Shown here: positions 37,176 through 45,771 of the stretch, in pieces
Layout of the letters: each line of letters starts with the position of its first letter
How positions within the stretch are numbered: position 1 is the first letter of the stretch
Assembly (NCBI GenBank): GCA_965205365.1
Contig: CBDBGT010000005.1
Location: 372,001 to 436,000, forward strand
Length of the DNA stretch: 64,000 nucleotides
Direction of reading: 5' to 3'
From: JALZUR01 sp965205365
GTDB lineage: Bacteria; Bdellovibrionota; Bdellovibrionia; Bdellovibrionales; UBA1609
Program-made: the position numbers and the translations under genes
The notes under the pieces: generated by a model
Told to the model about the DNA's origin: nothing
Database searches by the model: none
Seen by the model: the letters and a program-made list of their open reading frames with translations, nothing else

Positions 37176-38001
37176 GAAAGAAAAATAAGATTTTTTTAGG
37201 AACAGGAGGTGTGGGCAAAACAACTCTTTCAACAATTTATGCCATTAAAATTGCAAAAAAGTATCCAAATAAAACAATAAAGCTTATAACCATAGATCCA
37301 TCAAAAAGATTAAAAGATAATTTTCAAATGAGGCCTAATGAAAGGAAAAAAAAGATTGATAATCTGGTGATCTCAGTAAGTAGTCGTGCGGATTTAATGA
37401 AAACTTTTATATCTGGAGTTTATCAAAATAACGAAAAAGAAATTGAAGAAATTTATGAGAATAAGATTTTTCAAAAACTTATTGCAGGGCTTGCGGTTTC
37501 TCAAGAGTTTACATCATTATATGAGCTCCATAAGAACAATGAAAATGATATAGATATATTAATAATAGACACACCACCTTTACAAAACTCAAGCTCATTC
37601 TTAAGTGGAGCAAATGAGCTTGAGTTGTTTTTTTCTTTTTCTTTAGCTGAACTGTTTGTTTTTAATAAAAATTTAAATTTTTTGCAAAAAATTTTTTTTA
37701 AAGCAAGAAAAAAAGTTTTAACACACTATCAAGCTTAACAGGAAAAAATTTTGTTAGCGAACTTGTTAAATTTTTTATTGTTATTGAAAAATTAAGGCCG
37801 CCAATTTTAAAGGTGCTTAAGTCTTCTAAGAAAATTTTAAATACAGAGACAGAAATAATATATGTGTGTAACTATAATGAGCTCTCACTTTCTGGTTTAA
37901 AAATCTCTCTTAAGAATCTTAGAAAGCAGGGGCTAGGTGTGCATAAGTGTTTTGTGAATAAATATGAGAAGGAACTAAAAATGAAAATTTTATTAAAATG
38001 A
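37166..38001 (+). pseudogene. ArsA-like P-loop ATPase, second of a pair, frameshifted
   Basis: The first part (37166-37738) has Walker A GTGGVGKTTLS, ITIDPSKRLKD and LIIDTPPLQN, then ends early in KVLTHYQA. The adjacent frame continues in keeping with the family (SSLTGKNFVSELVKFFIVIE, TEIIYVCNYNELSLSG) to 38001. A one-base change around the A-run at 37708-37714 or just after would join them. A short 40-codon frame (37998-38120) overlaps the end by ATGA and may be the lost C-terminus. Either a recent pseudogene or a sequence error. Confidence 0.75.
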
Positions 38002-38106
38002 GAATGAAGCGAGTAAAAGAGAAAAATAAGGAACTTAGTTTTCATATGGTTGAAAAGTTTTCTTTTGAACCTTTAGATTATAAGGACTTGATGAAAGTTA
38101 TAGGTT

Positions 38107-38880
38107 ATGTTGAAATTTAAAAAGACTATATTTTTAAAAAAACCACAAACTTTTATAAAAGGCTTAGGGGTGTTCATCCTTGGAGTACGCCATGCCTTTT
38201 TAAATAAGAGTCTTTTAGGGTTAGCGCTTATACCGATTTTAGTAGCAATTTTAGGTATATTTTTTGGGTTTAAACCCTTATTTAGATTTTATTTATCTGA
38301 AGGTATTGAAATTTTTCTTAATAAGGAGGCTTTTGATTTTTTTGGAGGAGCCATACTTTTTTGGATAAGTGAATTTATCTTTAAAATTCTTGTGGCTTTT
38401 TTAACTTTGCTAACTTTTTATATTCTTCTACAGGTTATTTATATTCCAGTTTGCTCATTATTAGCTGAAAGAGTATTGGTGCAAAAAAATATTATTCACC
38501 ATAAATCAACCATAGAGGCCTTAGCTTTTAATTTAAAGATGTTTAAAATGGGCTTAATAAAGTCTGTAGTATTGATTTTTGCTGGATTTTTCTGCTTTAT
38601 AAGTTCATTTATTCCAGGTCTAAGTTTTATTCCAATTTACTTTACTTTAATAGTTTTAGCCTACGATAGTTTTGACTATGGCTTAGAGCTTTATGGTTTG
38701 AGCCTTAAAGATCGTATATTATTTATAAAAAAAGAATTTATGCTTATTAATGGACATGGAGGAGTTTTATTTTTGCTTAGCTTTATTCCAGGCTTAATAT
38801 TATTAATTCTTCCATTCTCAGTAATAGGTGCTAGCTTGTTAATAGGAGAATCTAATGGGCCTAAAAGAAAATTTACATAG
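38107..38880 (+). CDS. EI24/CysZ-like membrane protein
   Basis: A 257-aa protein with four or more membrane helices (IPILVAILGIFFGF, ILVAFLTLLTFYILLQVIYI, VVLIFAGFFCFISSF, LLSFIPGLILLILPF) and the EI24 signature region GVRHAFLNKSLLGLALIP. CysZ members move sulfate; other members have unknown roles. A link to sulfur through the adjoining gshA is tempting. It overlaps gshA by 26 bases. Confidence 0.78.
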   Translation: MLKFKKTIFLKKPQTFIKGLGVFILGVRHAFLNKSLLGLALIPILVAILGIFFGFKPLFRFYLSEGIEIFLNKEAFDFFGGAILFWISEFIFKILVAFLTLLTFYILLQVIYIPVCSLLAERVLVQKNIIHHKSTIEALAFNLKMFKMGLIKSVVLIFAGFFCFISSFIPGLSFIPIYFTLIVLAYDSFDYGLELYGLSLKDRILFIKKEFMLINGHGGVLFLLSFIPGLILLILPFSVIGASLLIGESNGPKRKFT

Positions 38881-40072
38881 TGTTTTTTTAAATAAAGAAA
38901 CTCAAATTCAAGAATGGTTTTTAAAAAAAATAGAATCTAAAGATTACCCTTTTTACTGTAGTTTTGATATTCGTGAGTCAAATAATAAATTAGCACCAGT
39001 AGATGCAAATTTATTTCCAGCAGGCTTTAATAATATTTGTGAAGATGATCGCAATACAATGGGTGATTTGTTGAAAAAATGCACAGAGTTTAAAAAACTA
39101 GATTTAAAAAATGTAGCGATTTTTTGTGAAGAGCACACAGGTAACCTATATTATTGGGACAATGTGGGAGCTTTAATAAGTCTTTTTAAGGCCGAAGGTG
39201 TGACTCCTTTTGTAGTCTTGCCTAGCTTAAATTCAGAAATTAAAACTATTGAATCTGCGTCTGGCATAAAAATTAAGATAAATAAAGTAAAGGTAACAGA
39301 AGAAGGAGGGGCTTTAGTAGACGGAACTAGAGTAGATTTTATTGTCATTAACAATGATCTTTCTACAGCGTTTGATTCCTGGATTAAAGATGTGAAAGTG
39401 TCACAATTTCCTCCTCTTAAAATGGGTTGGCATAAAAGAAGGAAGCATGCTTTTTTTAAAATTTATAATGAATTGGTGAATGATTTTTCAAAAGTCATAG
39501 GGTTAGATCCTTTTCATTTAAGAGTTGAAACTTACAACTATGATAAATTTGATATAGAAGATAAAAAATCTTTAGCTAAGCTTTCAGATGAAATTGTAAG
39601 TTTTAAGAATAAGCTTAACAAAGAGTATAAGGAGCATAATGTTAGAGAGGAGCCGTATTTTTTTGTAAAAAACTCTTTTGGAACCTACGGAATAGGTGTT
39701 ATTGAAGTGAAATCTGCGCAAGATGTTTTAAATTGGAATTATAAAGCTAGAAAAAAAATGAAAGCTACAAAAGGTGGTGGGCGGTTTAATTCAGTTATCA
39801 TTCAAGAGGGTATACCTACAAGTTTAAAAGTAAATGAGGTGCCAGCAGAAGCAGTGATTTATTTACTCGGCTGTGGGCTTGCTGGTGGATTTTTAAGAAC
39901 ACATGAAAGAAAAAGTGGGCAAGATAGCTTAAATGCTCCAGGTGCTGTGTTTCAAAGAATGTGTTTTTCTGATTATGAGTTTCAAAAAGAAAGTAAAATG
40001 TTTGAAAATGTTTACGGTATAATTGCAAGACTTGGTGCCTTGGCGTTGAGTATAGAGATTGAGCAAAGCTAA
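38855..40072 (+). CDS. gshA: glutamate-cysteine ligase (PF08886-type GshA)
   Basis: A 405-aa protein resembling the proteobacterial GshA family that is distinct from E. coli GshA: CSFDIRESNNKLAPVDANLF near the start, FVVLPSLNSEI, NSFGTYGIGVIEVKSAQDV and GGFLRTHERKSGQDSLN. It would join glutamate and cysteine to make gamma-glutamylcysteine, the first step to glutathione. gshB is not in the window. It is the last gene of the ArsA/EI24 run. Confidence 0.88.
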   Translation: MGLKENLHSVFLNKETQIQEWFLKKIESKDYPFYCSFDIRESNNKLAPVDANLFPAGFNNICEDDRNTMGDLLKKCTEFKKLDLKNVAIFCEEHTGNLYYWDNVGALISLFKAEGVTPFVVLPSLNSEIKTIESASGIKIKINKVKVTEEGGALVDGTRVDFIVINNDLSTAFDSWIKDVKVSQFPPLKMGWHKRRKHAFFKIYNELVNDFSKVIGLDPFHLRVETYNYDKFDIEDKKSLAKLSDEIVSFKNKLNKEYKEHNVREEPYFFVKNSFGTYGIGVIEVKSAQDVLNWNYKARKKMKATKGGGRFNSVIIQEGIPTSLKVNEVPAEAVIYLLGCGLAGGFLRTHERKSGQDSLNAPGAVFQRMCFSDYEFQKESKMFENVYGIIARLGALALSIEIEQS

Positions 40073-40151
40073 ATTATATGTATCTATTCAGCTTTTCCAT
40101 TGTTTTAATTGAAATCACATTTGTCTAACAACACATTCACTCTTCTCCTTA

Positions 40152-40307
40152 GATTTGCAAAAAGGTTTTTTAGTAGGTTTAGACTATCATCTTGGGGATA
40201 ATTTAAAATTGAGAACAGGCTTTAACTTTATAAAGTTTAACGATGATCTTATAAATTTTAGTTTTGATAGTTGTGGGTGGTTTTTTAATGTAGTTGAGAA
40301 ATTTTAA
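40152..40307 (+). pseudogene. remnant of an outer-membrane beta-barrel C-terminus
   Basis: A 51-codon open stretch ending in TAA translates DLQKGFLVGLDYHLGDNLK and continues RTGFNFIKFNDDL to GWFFNVVEKF. Alternating beta strands and a final aromatic Phe are typical of the last strands of an outer-membrane barrel with its sorting signal. There is no start codon or upstream barrel; the 5' end has been lost. The 80 bases before it are not coding. Confidence 0.5.
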
Positions 40308-40435
40308 GATAGACTTACAAGTAAAGATGATATTTACTTGAGATTAAAAGATATAAGATTTAAGCTAAGCAGTTTATAGTCCACAAGTTTAACTAATTTT
40401 TTTATTTAAACCTTTAGTTCGTGCCTTCCTACGAC

Positions 40436-40462
40436 GTGCTGATAATATGGATTATGTTACTA
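40436..40462 (+). repeat. 27-bp inverted repeat, left arm
   Basis: This 27-base stretch (starts GTGCTGATAATATGG) is the exact reverse complement of 40965-40991. The 502 bases between are extremely AT-rich with no gene. Perfect pairing over 27 bases at this distance is not chance. No target duplication flanks the pair. Confidence 0.85.
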
Positions 40463-41100
40463 CTTGAATTTAAAATTAAATTCTAAATTATAGTTTTAAT
40501 ATAGAAAAATAAAAGCTTTTTTTAGAAATTTAAAATATTTAGTTTTAAAAGTTTAAACGCTAATTTTTAAAATTTTTTTCATAAAATCTTTATTGTTAAA
40601 AATAATTTTATTTTGAAATTTAGTTTAAATATATCTAGTATTTTTTTTAAATTTACACCTTTATTTATTATAATGTTACTGTGATTTTAACTTTATTATA
40701 ATTGAAAGTTTTAAAAAAAATAATATAAACATATACTGTATTTTATTTTTAATGGTTTAAAAAAACTTTATAAACATATTTAGAGTGACTTTTTTCTTAA
40801 GATTTTTAATGTTTATTATTTATAATGGTTGCTTAAAGTGAAGAAATTTACTCATTAAACACAACTATTTTACAACATTTTTATGTTACAAATAAGCTTA
40901 GATTTAAGTCCTATACTTAAAAATCACTGGATGAAATCAAAAATAACGTGGTTTTAGCTAAAAATAGTAACATAATCCATATTATCAGCACCTTGTTAAA
41001 GATAAAAATTAAATAATTTAATAAAAATATAATATTAAGAATTAAGCAAACCATTTAGTTTATTGTAGTTCTCAAATTCTTCATCCGATAAGTATATAAC
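40463..41100. other. AT-rich non-coding stretch upstream of the DGR target gene
   Basis: No plausible gene is present. The first 502 bases lie between the two arms of the inverted repeat; the last 109 bases lead to the target start. The DNA is mostly A/T with many T and A runs, as in a bent or nucleoid-bound region. No clear Shine-Dalgarno sequence precedes the target ATG at 41101. Confidence 0.6.
40965..40991 (-). repeat. 27-bp inverted repeat, right arm
   Basis: Exact reverse complement of 40436-40462 (plus strand ends CCATATTATCAGCAC). The arm lies 109 bases upstream of the DGR target start. The pair could be the ends of a small non-autonomous element or a regulatory structure for the target gene. 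Confidence 0.85.
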
Positions 41101-44100
41101 ATGAAAGCTTTAACTTTATTTACAGTTTTATTATGGACGTTTTCTTCCTTGGCTGTGCCAAGTTCTTTTGTCTTTCAAGGTCAAATTATAAAACCCAATG
41201 GGGAAGCCTTAGAAGATAATAATGTTAACTTTATTCTTAAAATCCTATCTCCCCTAAACCACTGCCTCCTCTATGAAGAAACCTTCACCCTTAATATGAC
41301 AGACTCAAAGGGAGTGTTTAACCTAAGTGTTGGGTCTGGCACAACCACAGGAAATGGTGGCTTAACAAGTTTATCTAAAGCCCTAGACAATTCCTTAAAC
41401 AACATCACAGGGCTTAACTGTGACTCTGGTTCTTCATACAGTCCAAGCCTCACTGACACAAGAAAACTTAGAATGACTTTTGATGACGGCAGTGGTCCCC
41501 TTACTCTAACAAATGACCACACAATTGAAAGTGTGCCCTATGCTCAGTATGCTCATAAACTTGGCGGAAAAACACTTCATGACTTTATTCAAGTCAACAG
41601 TGGTGTGACACAAAGTAATTTAGAAACTGTGTTTGATAACGGTGTAAACCAAAGAGAGCTTATGGCTTTAATTGAGGGCCGTTCTAACCAATACTCTCCA
41701 TTAAGCACTAGTGGAGCTAGTTCTTTACCTAGCTTTTCAAATCCTCCCCTTAACTCTAAGGCAGGAGATGTTTGGTACAACTCTACAACCAATGAAATCA
41801 TGTACCACAATGGATCAGTAAACACCGTTGTTGGCCAAGGGAGTGGAACTGTGACCAGTATCACCACAGGAAGTGGTCTAAGTGGTGGAATCATTACAAA
41901 CAGCGGTACAATTTCAATTGCCACAGGGGGTGTATTAAACAGTCACCTTCAAGGTGGTATCCATGGAAGTAAAATCACAGGAGGAGTTTTACCAGCCTCA
42001 GTGGTTCCAACAGGAACTGATGATACAAAGCTTTCTCTTCAAGGGGGAAGTTTATTAGGTGATCTTAACCTTAATGGAAATGAGGTTTTAAACACAGGTC
42101 ATATTATGCAAAACCCGAGGAGCACAATGACCCTAGGTTCTTATGGGAATTTAGAAGAGGCTAGTCTTTTAGGTTCTTTGAGTGCGGGGAATGCTGGAGC
42201 CACTTGGTACAATAGTGATTCTGGGGTGCTTAAATACTGGGACGGTAGTGGTGTAGAAGTGTTAACCACAGTGAGTGTAGGTGTATCAAGTGTTTTAGTG
42301 AGTCCCCCGTTAACTTCTTCAGGTGGTAATGATCCAAGAATAGGCATAAGCCTTGGTAGGGGTTTATACAACAAGAGTGGAAGTGTGGAGATAGATTTAG
42401 ACTCTCTTAGTGGTTTAGACTTTAATGGAAATAGGTTAAGAGTAAAAGCAGGAAGTGGTATAAGACTAACAGGAAGTGGTATAGAGGCAGATACGGGAAC
42501 GAGTTTAGGTCAGTTAATGAGAGTAGACAGTCTTCCTGTGTGCACAAGTGGGGAAAAGATTCAAAGAAACTCTGGAGCCACAGTGACTTATTCTTGTGTG
42601 GCTGATGTAGATGAAGACACAAGTCTTTTAGGAAAATCAGCAGGAGGAGATCTTAGTGGAACTTATCCAAACCCCATTTTAACATCAACAGGGGTGAGTG
42701 AGGGAATCTACTTAAAAGTTAGAGTGGACACTAAGGGAAGGGTAAGAGAGGGCTTAAGTTTATTAGAAGGTGATATACCAAATTTAAGTGGAAGTAAAAT
42801 CACTTCAGGAACCATTGATACAAATAGATTAAACACAGGAACAGGGAGCAATGACCTTGTTAAGCTTGATGGTTTATCAAGGTTACCTAGTGTAGATGGG
42901 AGTCAGCTTATAAACTTACCAAGTAGTGCTGACAATATGGGAAATGGTGAGGCTCAAGAGAATATACATCTTAATGGAAATTATTTAAGTGGAGACGGTG
43001 ATAATGAGGGAATTAGTGTAGATGCATTAGGAAGGGTTGGAGTGGGTAAAAGGAATCCTCAAGCATTATTAGATGTTTCTGGAAAAGTAAGGGTAGAAGA
43101 GATTTGTGATGAAAGAGGTGGAAACTGTAAGGATGTGTCAACAGGTTGGGATAGAGGGAGTGTAGGAGCAAACCAAGTGACCAACGTTCCTTTTGGAAAT
43201 GTTTTAGGCACAGATGTTCAGACTGCTATTAATGAGCTTGATTCTAAAAAAGTTCCAATAACTAGAGAAATTGCAACAGTTTTAAATAGTGGATTAAGTG
43301 GAGGAGGGGATTTATCCACCAACAAGAATTTAAGTGTGGATATTCATGGAACTGTAGAAGAGAGTACAGTGAGTGATTTAGACAGTGTTTTAATCCACGA
43401 TGTATCCCAAAATAGTTTAAAAAAAATAACACAGTCAAATTTTTTAAATGATTATTTTAAAGGATCTTTAGGAACCAGTTTAGGTGATGCAATGGATGCT
43501 GGAGGTGTGCCTAGTTGTGGAGTGGATGAGAAGCTTAGAATGAGTCAAGGCCCTGTTTATTTATGGTCATGTGTGGTGGATGAGGACACAAGTCTTTTAG
43601 GAAAATCAGCAGGAGGAGACCTTAGGGGAACTTATCCAAACCCGACTTTAGCATCAACAGGGGTGAGTGAGGGAATCTACTTAAAAGTTAGAGTGGACAC
43701 TAAGGGAAGAGTAACAGAGGGTTTAAGTTTATCAGAAAGTGATATACCAAATTTAAGTGGAAGTAAAATCACTTCAGGAACCATTGATACAAATAGATTA
43801 AACACAGGAACAGGGAGTAATGACCTTGTTAAGCTTGATGGTTTATCAAGGTTACCAAGGGTAGATGGGAGTCAGCTTACAAACTTACCAAGTAGTGCTG
43901 ACAATATGGGAAATGGTGAGGCTCAAGAGAATATACATCTTAATGGAAATTATTTAAGTGGAGATGGTGATAATGAGGGAATTAGTGTAAACAGTGATGG
44001 TGATGTTTTTGCTTCTAGAAATATTGCTGCTGTGGGGTCTATTAGTGGATCTAGTGTTGTACTTTCAAATGGAATAAAAATAGGAACAGAGGAAACAACT

Positions 44101-44847
44101 TGCAATACTTTAAACGAGGGGACTTTAAGGTATAGTGAAAAGAAAATGGAATTTTGTAATGGAAACGTGTGGAGTGTTTTAGGTGTTGATGATCCATGTC
44201 TTGATTCTTCCCCCTTGCCAGGTGCTGTGTGTAAAGGTGGAGCAATTTATCTTGGAAGCCTTAGCCCAGGTGCTACCAGTGGTAGTGGAACAGATCACTA
44301 CATGACCACCCCTGGGGGTTGTGGGGACATTCCATCAGGAAGTGTTTCAGGGGGCTCGGGGTCAAATTCTTATGCATTAAATGATTTTACAGTGACTTGT
44401 TCTGGTACTGATAGTTTATTTAAAGATTGGAATAATAATACAAGTAATTGGTATAATATTCCAGGGCTAGCAAATTACACATCAACTTGGGGAATTGGTC
44501 ATGGTGAAAGTAACATAGATTTAAATTACGGTTCAGCGAATACAGATGTAATTGTTGCCATTACTTTAGAGTCTCAAGGGGGCTATCATGCCGCAGCAAG
44601 GTATTGTCATAAGCTTGTTTATGGTGGTTATGATGATTGGCATTTACCTAACCGCTATGAGCTTAATTTAATGTACACAAATCGTTCTGCTCTTCCAGGT
44701 TTAAATCAGAGTAGTGTTAGTGGTTATTATTGGTCGTCTACGGAGAACTATAATTACAATGCGTGGATCCAGCGGTTTTCTGATGGCTATCAGAATGGCA
44801 ACAGTAAGAACACTTCTCGACTTGTTCGTTGTGTACGGAGGTTTTGA
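41101..44847 (+). CDS. DGR target: exported repeat protein with DUF1566/C-type-lectin-like variable domain
   Basis: A 1248-aa protein with signal peptide (MKALTLFTVLLWTFSSLAVP). Residues 20-140 form a fibre-type N-terminal domain (SFVFQGQIIKPNGEALEDN), followed by a long Gly/Ser/Thr-rich fibre-like region with motifs such as GGDLSGTYPNP and a 135-residue duplication (506-640 and 829-963). The C-terminal 180 residues are DUF1566/Lcl_C-like: ARYCHKLVYGGYDDWHLPNR, YWSSTEN, VRCVRRF. That fold is the usual carrier of DGR variable residues. The last 37 codons are the VR. It probably displays a variable ligand-binding tip on the cell surface; the ligand is unknown. Avd, TR and RT follow on the same strand. 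Confidence 0.9.
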   Translation: MKALTLFTVLLWTFSSLAVPSSFVFQGQIIKPNGEALEDNNVNFILKILSPLNHCLLYEETFTLNMTDSKGVFNLSVGSGTTTGNGGLTSLSKALDNSLNNITGLNCDSGSSYSPSLTDTRKLRMTFDDGSGPLTLTNDHTIESVPYAQYAHKLGGKTLHDFIQVNSGVTQSNLETVFDNGVNQRELMALIEGRSNQYSPLSTSGASSLPSFSNPPLNSKAGDVWYNSTTNEIMYHNGSVNTVVGQGSGTVTSITTGSGLSGGIITNSGTISIATGGVLNSHLQGGIHGSKITGGVLPASVVPTGTDDTKLSLQGGSLLGDLNLNGNEVLNTGHIMQNPRSTMTLGSYGNLEEASLLGSLSAGNAGATWYNSDSGVLKYWDGSGVEVLTTVSVGVSSVLVSPPLTSSGGNDPRIGISLGRGLYNKSGSVEIDLDSLSGLDFNGNRLRVKAGSGIRLTGSGIEADTGTSLGQLMRVDSLPVCTSGEKIQRNSGATVTYSCVADVDEDTSLLGKSAGGDLSGTYPNPILTSTGVSEGIYLKVRVDTKGRVREGLSLLEGDIPNLSGSKITSGTIDTNRLNTGTGSNDLVKLDGLSRLPSVDGSQLINLPSSADNMGNGEAQENIHLNGNYLSGDGDNEGISVDALGRVGVGKRNPQALLDVSGKVRVEEICDERGGNCKDVSTGWDRGSVGANQVTNVPFGNVLGTDVQTAINELDSKKVPITREIATVLNSGLSGGGDLSTNKNLSVDIHGTVEESTVSDLDSVLIHDVSQNSLKKITQSNFLNDYFKGSLGTSLGDAMDAGGVPSCGVDEKLRMSQGPVYLWSCVVDEDTSLLGKSAGGDLRGTYPNPTLASTGVSEGIYLKVRVDTKGRVTEGLSLSESDIPNLSGSKITSGTIDTNRLNTGTGSNDLVKLDGLSRLPRVDGSQLTNLPSSADNMGNGEAQENIHLNGNYLSGDGDNEGISVNSDGDVFASRNIAAVGSISGSSVVLSNGIKIGTEETTCNTLNEGTLRYSEKKMEFCNGNVWSVLGVDDPCLDSSPLPGAVCKGGAIYLGSLSPGATSGSGTDHYMTTPGGCGDIPSGSVSGGSGSNSYALNDFTVTCSGTDSLFKDWNNNTSNWYNIPGLANYTSTWGIGHGESNIDLNYGSANTDVIVAITLESQGGYHAAARYCHKLVYGGYDDWHLPNRYELNLMYTNRSALPGLNQSSVSGYYWSSTENYNYNAWIQRFSDGYQNGNSKNTSRLVRCVRRF
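42616..43020 (+). repeat. 405-bp internal repeat of the target gene, unit 1
   Basis: These 135 codons (from DTSLLGKSAGGDL to DNEGISV) recur at 43585-43989 with only scattered base differences, offset 969 bases. The copies are in frame. Such duplication lengthens the stalk and can recombine to change its length. Confidence 0.9.
43585..43989 (+). repeat. 405-bp internal repeat of the target gene, unit 2
   Basis: Second copy of the 135-codon stalk unit. Protein changes relative to unit 1 are few (for example GGDLSGTYPNPIL becomes GGDLRGTYPNPTL). The high DNA identity suggests recent duplication or ongoing gene conversion. Confidence 0.9.
44731..44839 (+). other. DGR variable repeat (VR)
   Basis: These 109 bases encode the end of the target protein from WSSTEN to VRCVR. 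Aligned with the TR at 45573-45681 (offset 842) they differ at 44749, 44755, 44788, 44797, 44798, 44804 and 44813. Every difference is at a TR adenine: three A to T, three A to G and one A to C. All fall in the first two positions of AAY codons: six of the twelve TR Asn codons have become Tyr, Tyr, Tyr, Gly, Ser and Thr. A further A to G at 44840 lies at the edge of the match. The last 24 or so bases are unchanged, as expected for the priming-homology end. Confidence 0.95.
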
Positions 44848-44853
44848 GGCCTG

Positions 44854-44881
44854 AAAGGGCTCATTAGCTCTTTAGCCCTTT
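44854..44881 (+). promoter_or_regulatory. hairpin just after the VR
   Basis: AAAGGGCT (44854-44861) pairs with AGCCCTTT (44874-44881) around a 12-base loop, beginning 14 bases after the VR. In the Bordetella phage DGR a short hairpin or cruciform just downstream of VR is needed for target recognition; this is the positional equivalent. The loop here is longer than in that system. Confidence 0.5.
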
Positions 44882-44886
44882 AGTTC

Positions 44887-44925
44887 TTTTATCTTAAGGA
44901 GGCTTTAAGCCTCCTTAAGATAAAA
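44887..44925 (+). terminator. perfect 17-bp hairpin after the DGR target gene
   Basis: TTTTATCTTAAGGAGGC (44887-44903) and GCCTCCTTAAGATAAAA (44909-44925) pair perfectly around a 5-base loop, 40 bases after the target stop. The A/T ends make it a candidate bidirectional terminator separating target from avd-TR expression. It could also act as the DGR target cruciform. The stem contains AAGGAGG, but no start follows closely enough to use it. Confidence 0.65.
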
Positions 44926-44983
44926 TTATTTAATTTTAGAGACGCGTTGAGTAAATTAAAAATTATTTACATAGCGATACTTT

Positions 44984-45391
44984 ATGATAAAGAAAGCTGT
45001 GGCAAAATATAAACATTTACCAATTTATAAATTAACTTATGAGCTTTTAGGCAGAGTGATAAGGGTAGTGAAAAAATTCCCCAGAGATCATAAACATACT
45101 TTAGGTGAAAAAATTAAAGTCGAAATTATAGAAATTGTAGTTTTAGTTTATAGAGCAAATGCTTCACACAGTCGAGTATTAATTATTGAAAAATTAATTG
45201 AAAGTTTAGAAGTTGTGGGTTTATTAATGCGTGCTAGTTATGACCTTAGAATCATTTCACAAAAAGATTATGCTAGTCTTATAGAAATGACGGAGTCTAT
45301 AGGTCGCCAAGCAATGGGCTGGAAAAAATCTGAATTTAAAAAAGAAGGAAAAAACTTAACTGGGGGAGGTAGCCAGAGTTATTTATCTTAA
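44984..45391 (+). CDS. avd: Avd-like DGR accessory protein (four-helix bundle)
   Basis: A 135-aa basic, all-helical protein (KHLPIYKLTYELLGRVIRVV, FPRDHKHTLGEKIKVEIIEI, ASYDLRIISQKDYASLIEMT) that fits the Avd / 23S-intervening-sequence four-helix-bundle family. Avd forms a pentameric barrel that binds the reverse transcriptase and the TR RNA and is required for mutagenic copying. Its place between VR and TR is the canonical DGR order. No strong Shine-Dalgarno sequence is visible. Confidence 0.88.
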   Translation: MIKKAVAKYKHLPIYKLTYELLGRVIRVVKKFPRDHKHTLGEKIKVEIIEIVVLVYRANASHSRVLIIEKLIESLEVVGLLMRASYDLRIISQKDYASLIEMTESIGRQAMGWKKSEFKKEGKNLTGGGSQSYLS

Positions 45392-45541
45392 GGGATAAGT
45401 AAGTGAGTGACTTTCATCTCGGGATAGACACGGTTGGAATTTATTTTCACCCTATATCTTTGATCAATTGTTAAAATTATTCATTGACCCCATTAGTGTG
45501 TCTTTTATAAGGGGTATTTTTGGGATAAGCAGTTGTCTATC

Positions 45542-45558
45542 GCAAACTCGATGTTTGC
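45542..45558 (+). promoter_or_regulatory. small hairpin 5' of the TR
   Basis: GCAAAC and GTTTGC pair around TCGAT, ending 14 bases before the TR core. It would lie in the TR RNA. Structures flanking TR help bind Avd-RT and prime cDNA synthesis in studied DGRs, so a role is possible; the stem is only six pairs. Confidence 0.35.
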
Positions 45559-45572
45559 CATGAGTCCTTGCT

Positions 45573-45681
45573 TGGTCGTCTACGGAGAACAATAATAACA
45601 ATGCGTGGATCCAGCGGTTTTCTGATGGCAATCAGAATAACAACAATAAGAACAATTCTCGACTTGTTCGTTGTGTACGGA
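45573..45681 (+). ncRNA. DGR template repeat (TR)
   Basis: Non-coding copy of the VR, between avd and the RT gene. It is rich in AAC/AAT triplets in the frame of VR (12 in 36 codons, including five in a row), the classic design that lets adenine mutagenesis reach many amino acids but no stop codon. I count 35 adenines in the core, seven of which differ in VR. Sequence similarity to VR begins sharply at 45572 and fades after 45684. The transcribed RNA is the template for mutagenic reverse transcription. Confidence 0.95.
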
Positions 45682-45744
45682 AGTGAAGCCTCCTCCAGTT
45701 TTTTTTATGAATTTTAATATAAAGGTGAAAACTTTGTGTCAAAT

Positions 45745-45771
45745 ATGGAATTAAGTTTTGAAGAAGTAGTT
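45745..45771 (+). pseudogene. severed first nine codons of the DGR reverse transcriptase
   Basis: ATG at 45745 opens MELSFEEVV and is cut by the IS982 element at 45772. Removing the element and one AGTT copy gives MELSFEEVVKAYFNCRKNKR, a natural DGR-RT N-terminus continuous with the frame at 46798. This identifies the native RT start, 64 bases after the TR. Confidence 0.88.

Noticed and set aside
44887..44925. AAGGAGG in the 17-bp hairpin as a ribosome site for avd
   Set aside because: The avd ATG is about 80 bases further on and the sequence is buried in a perfect stem.
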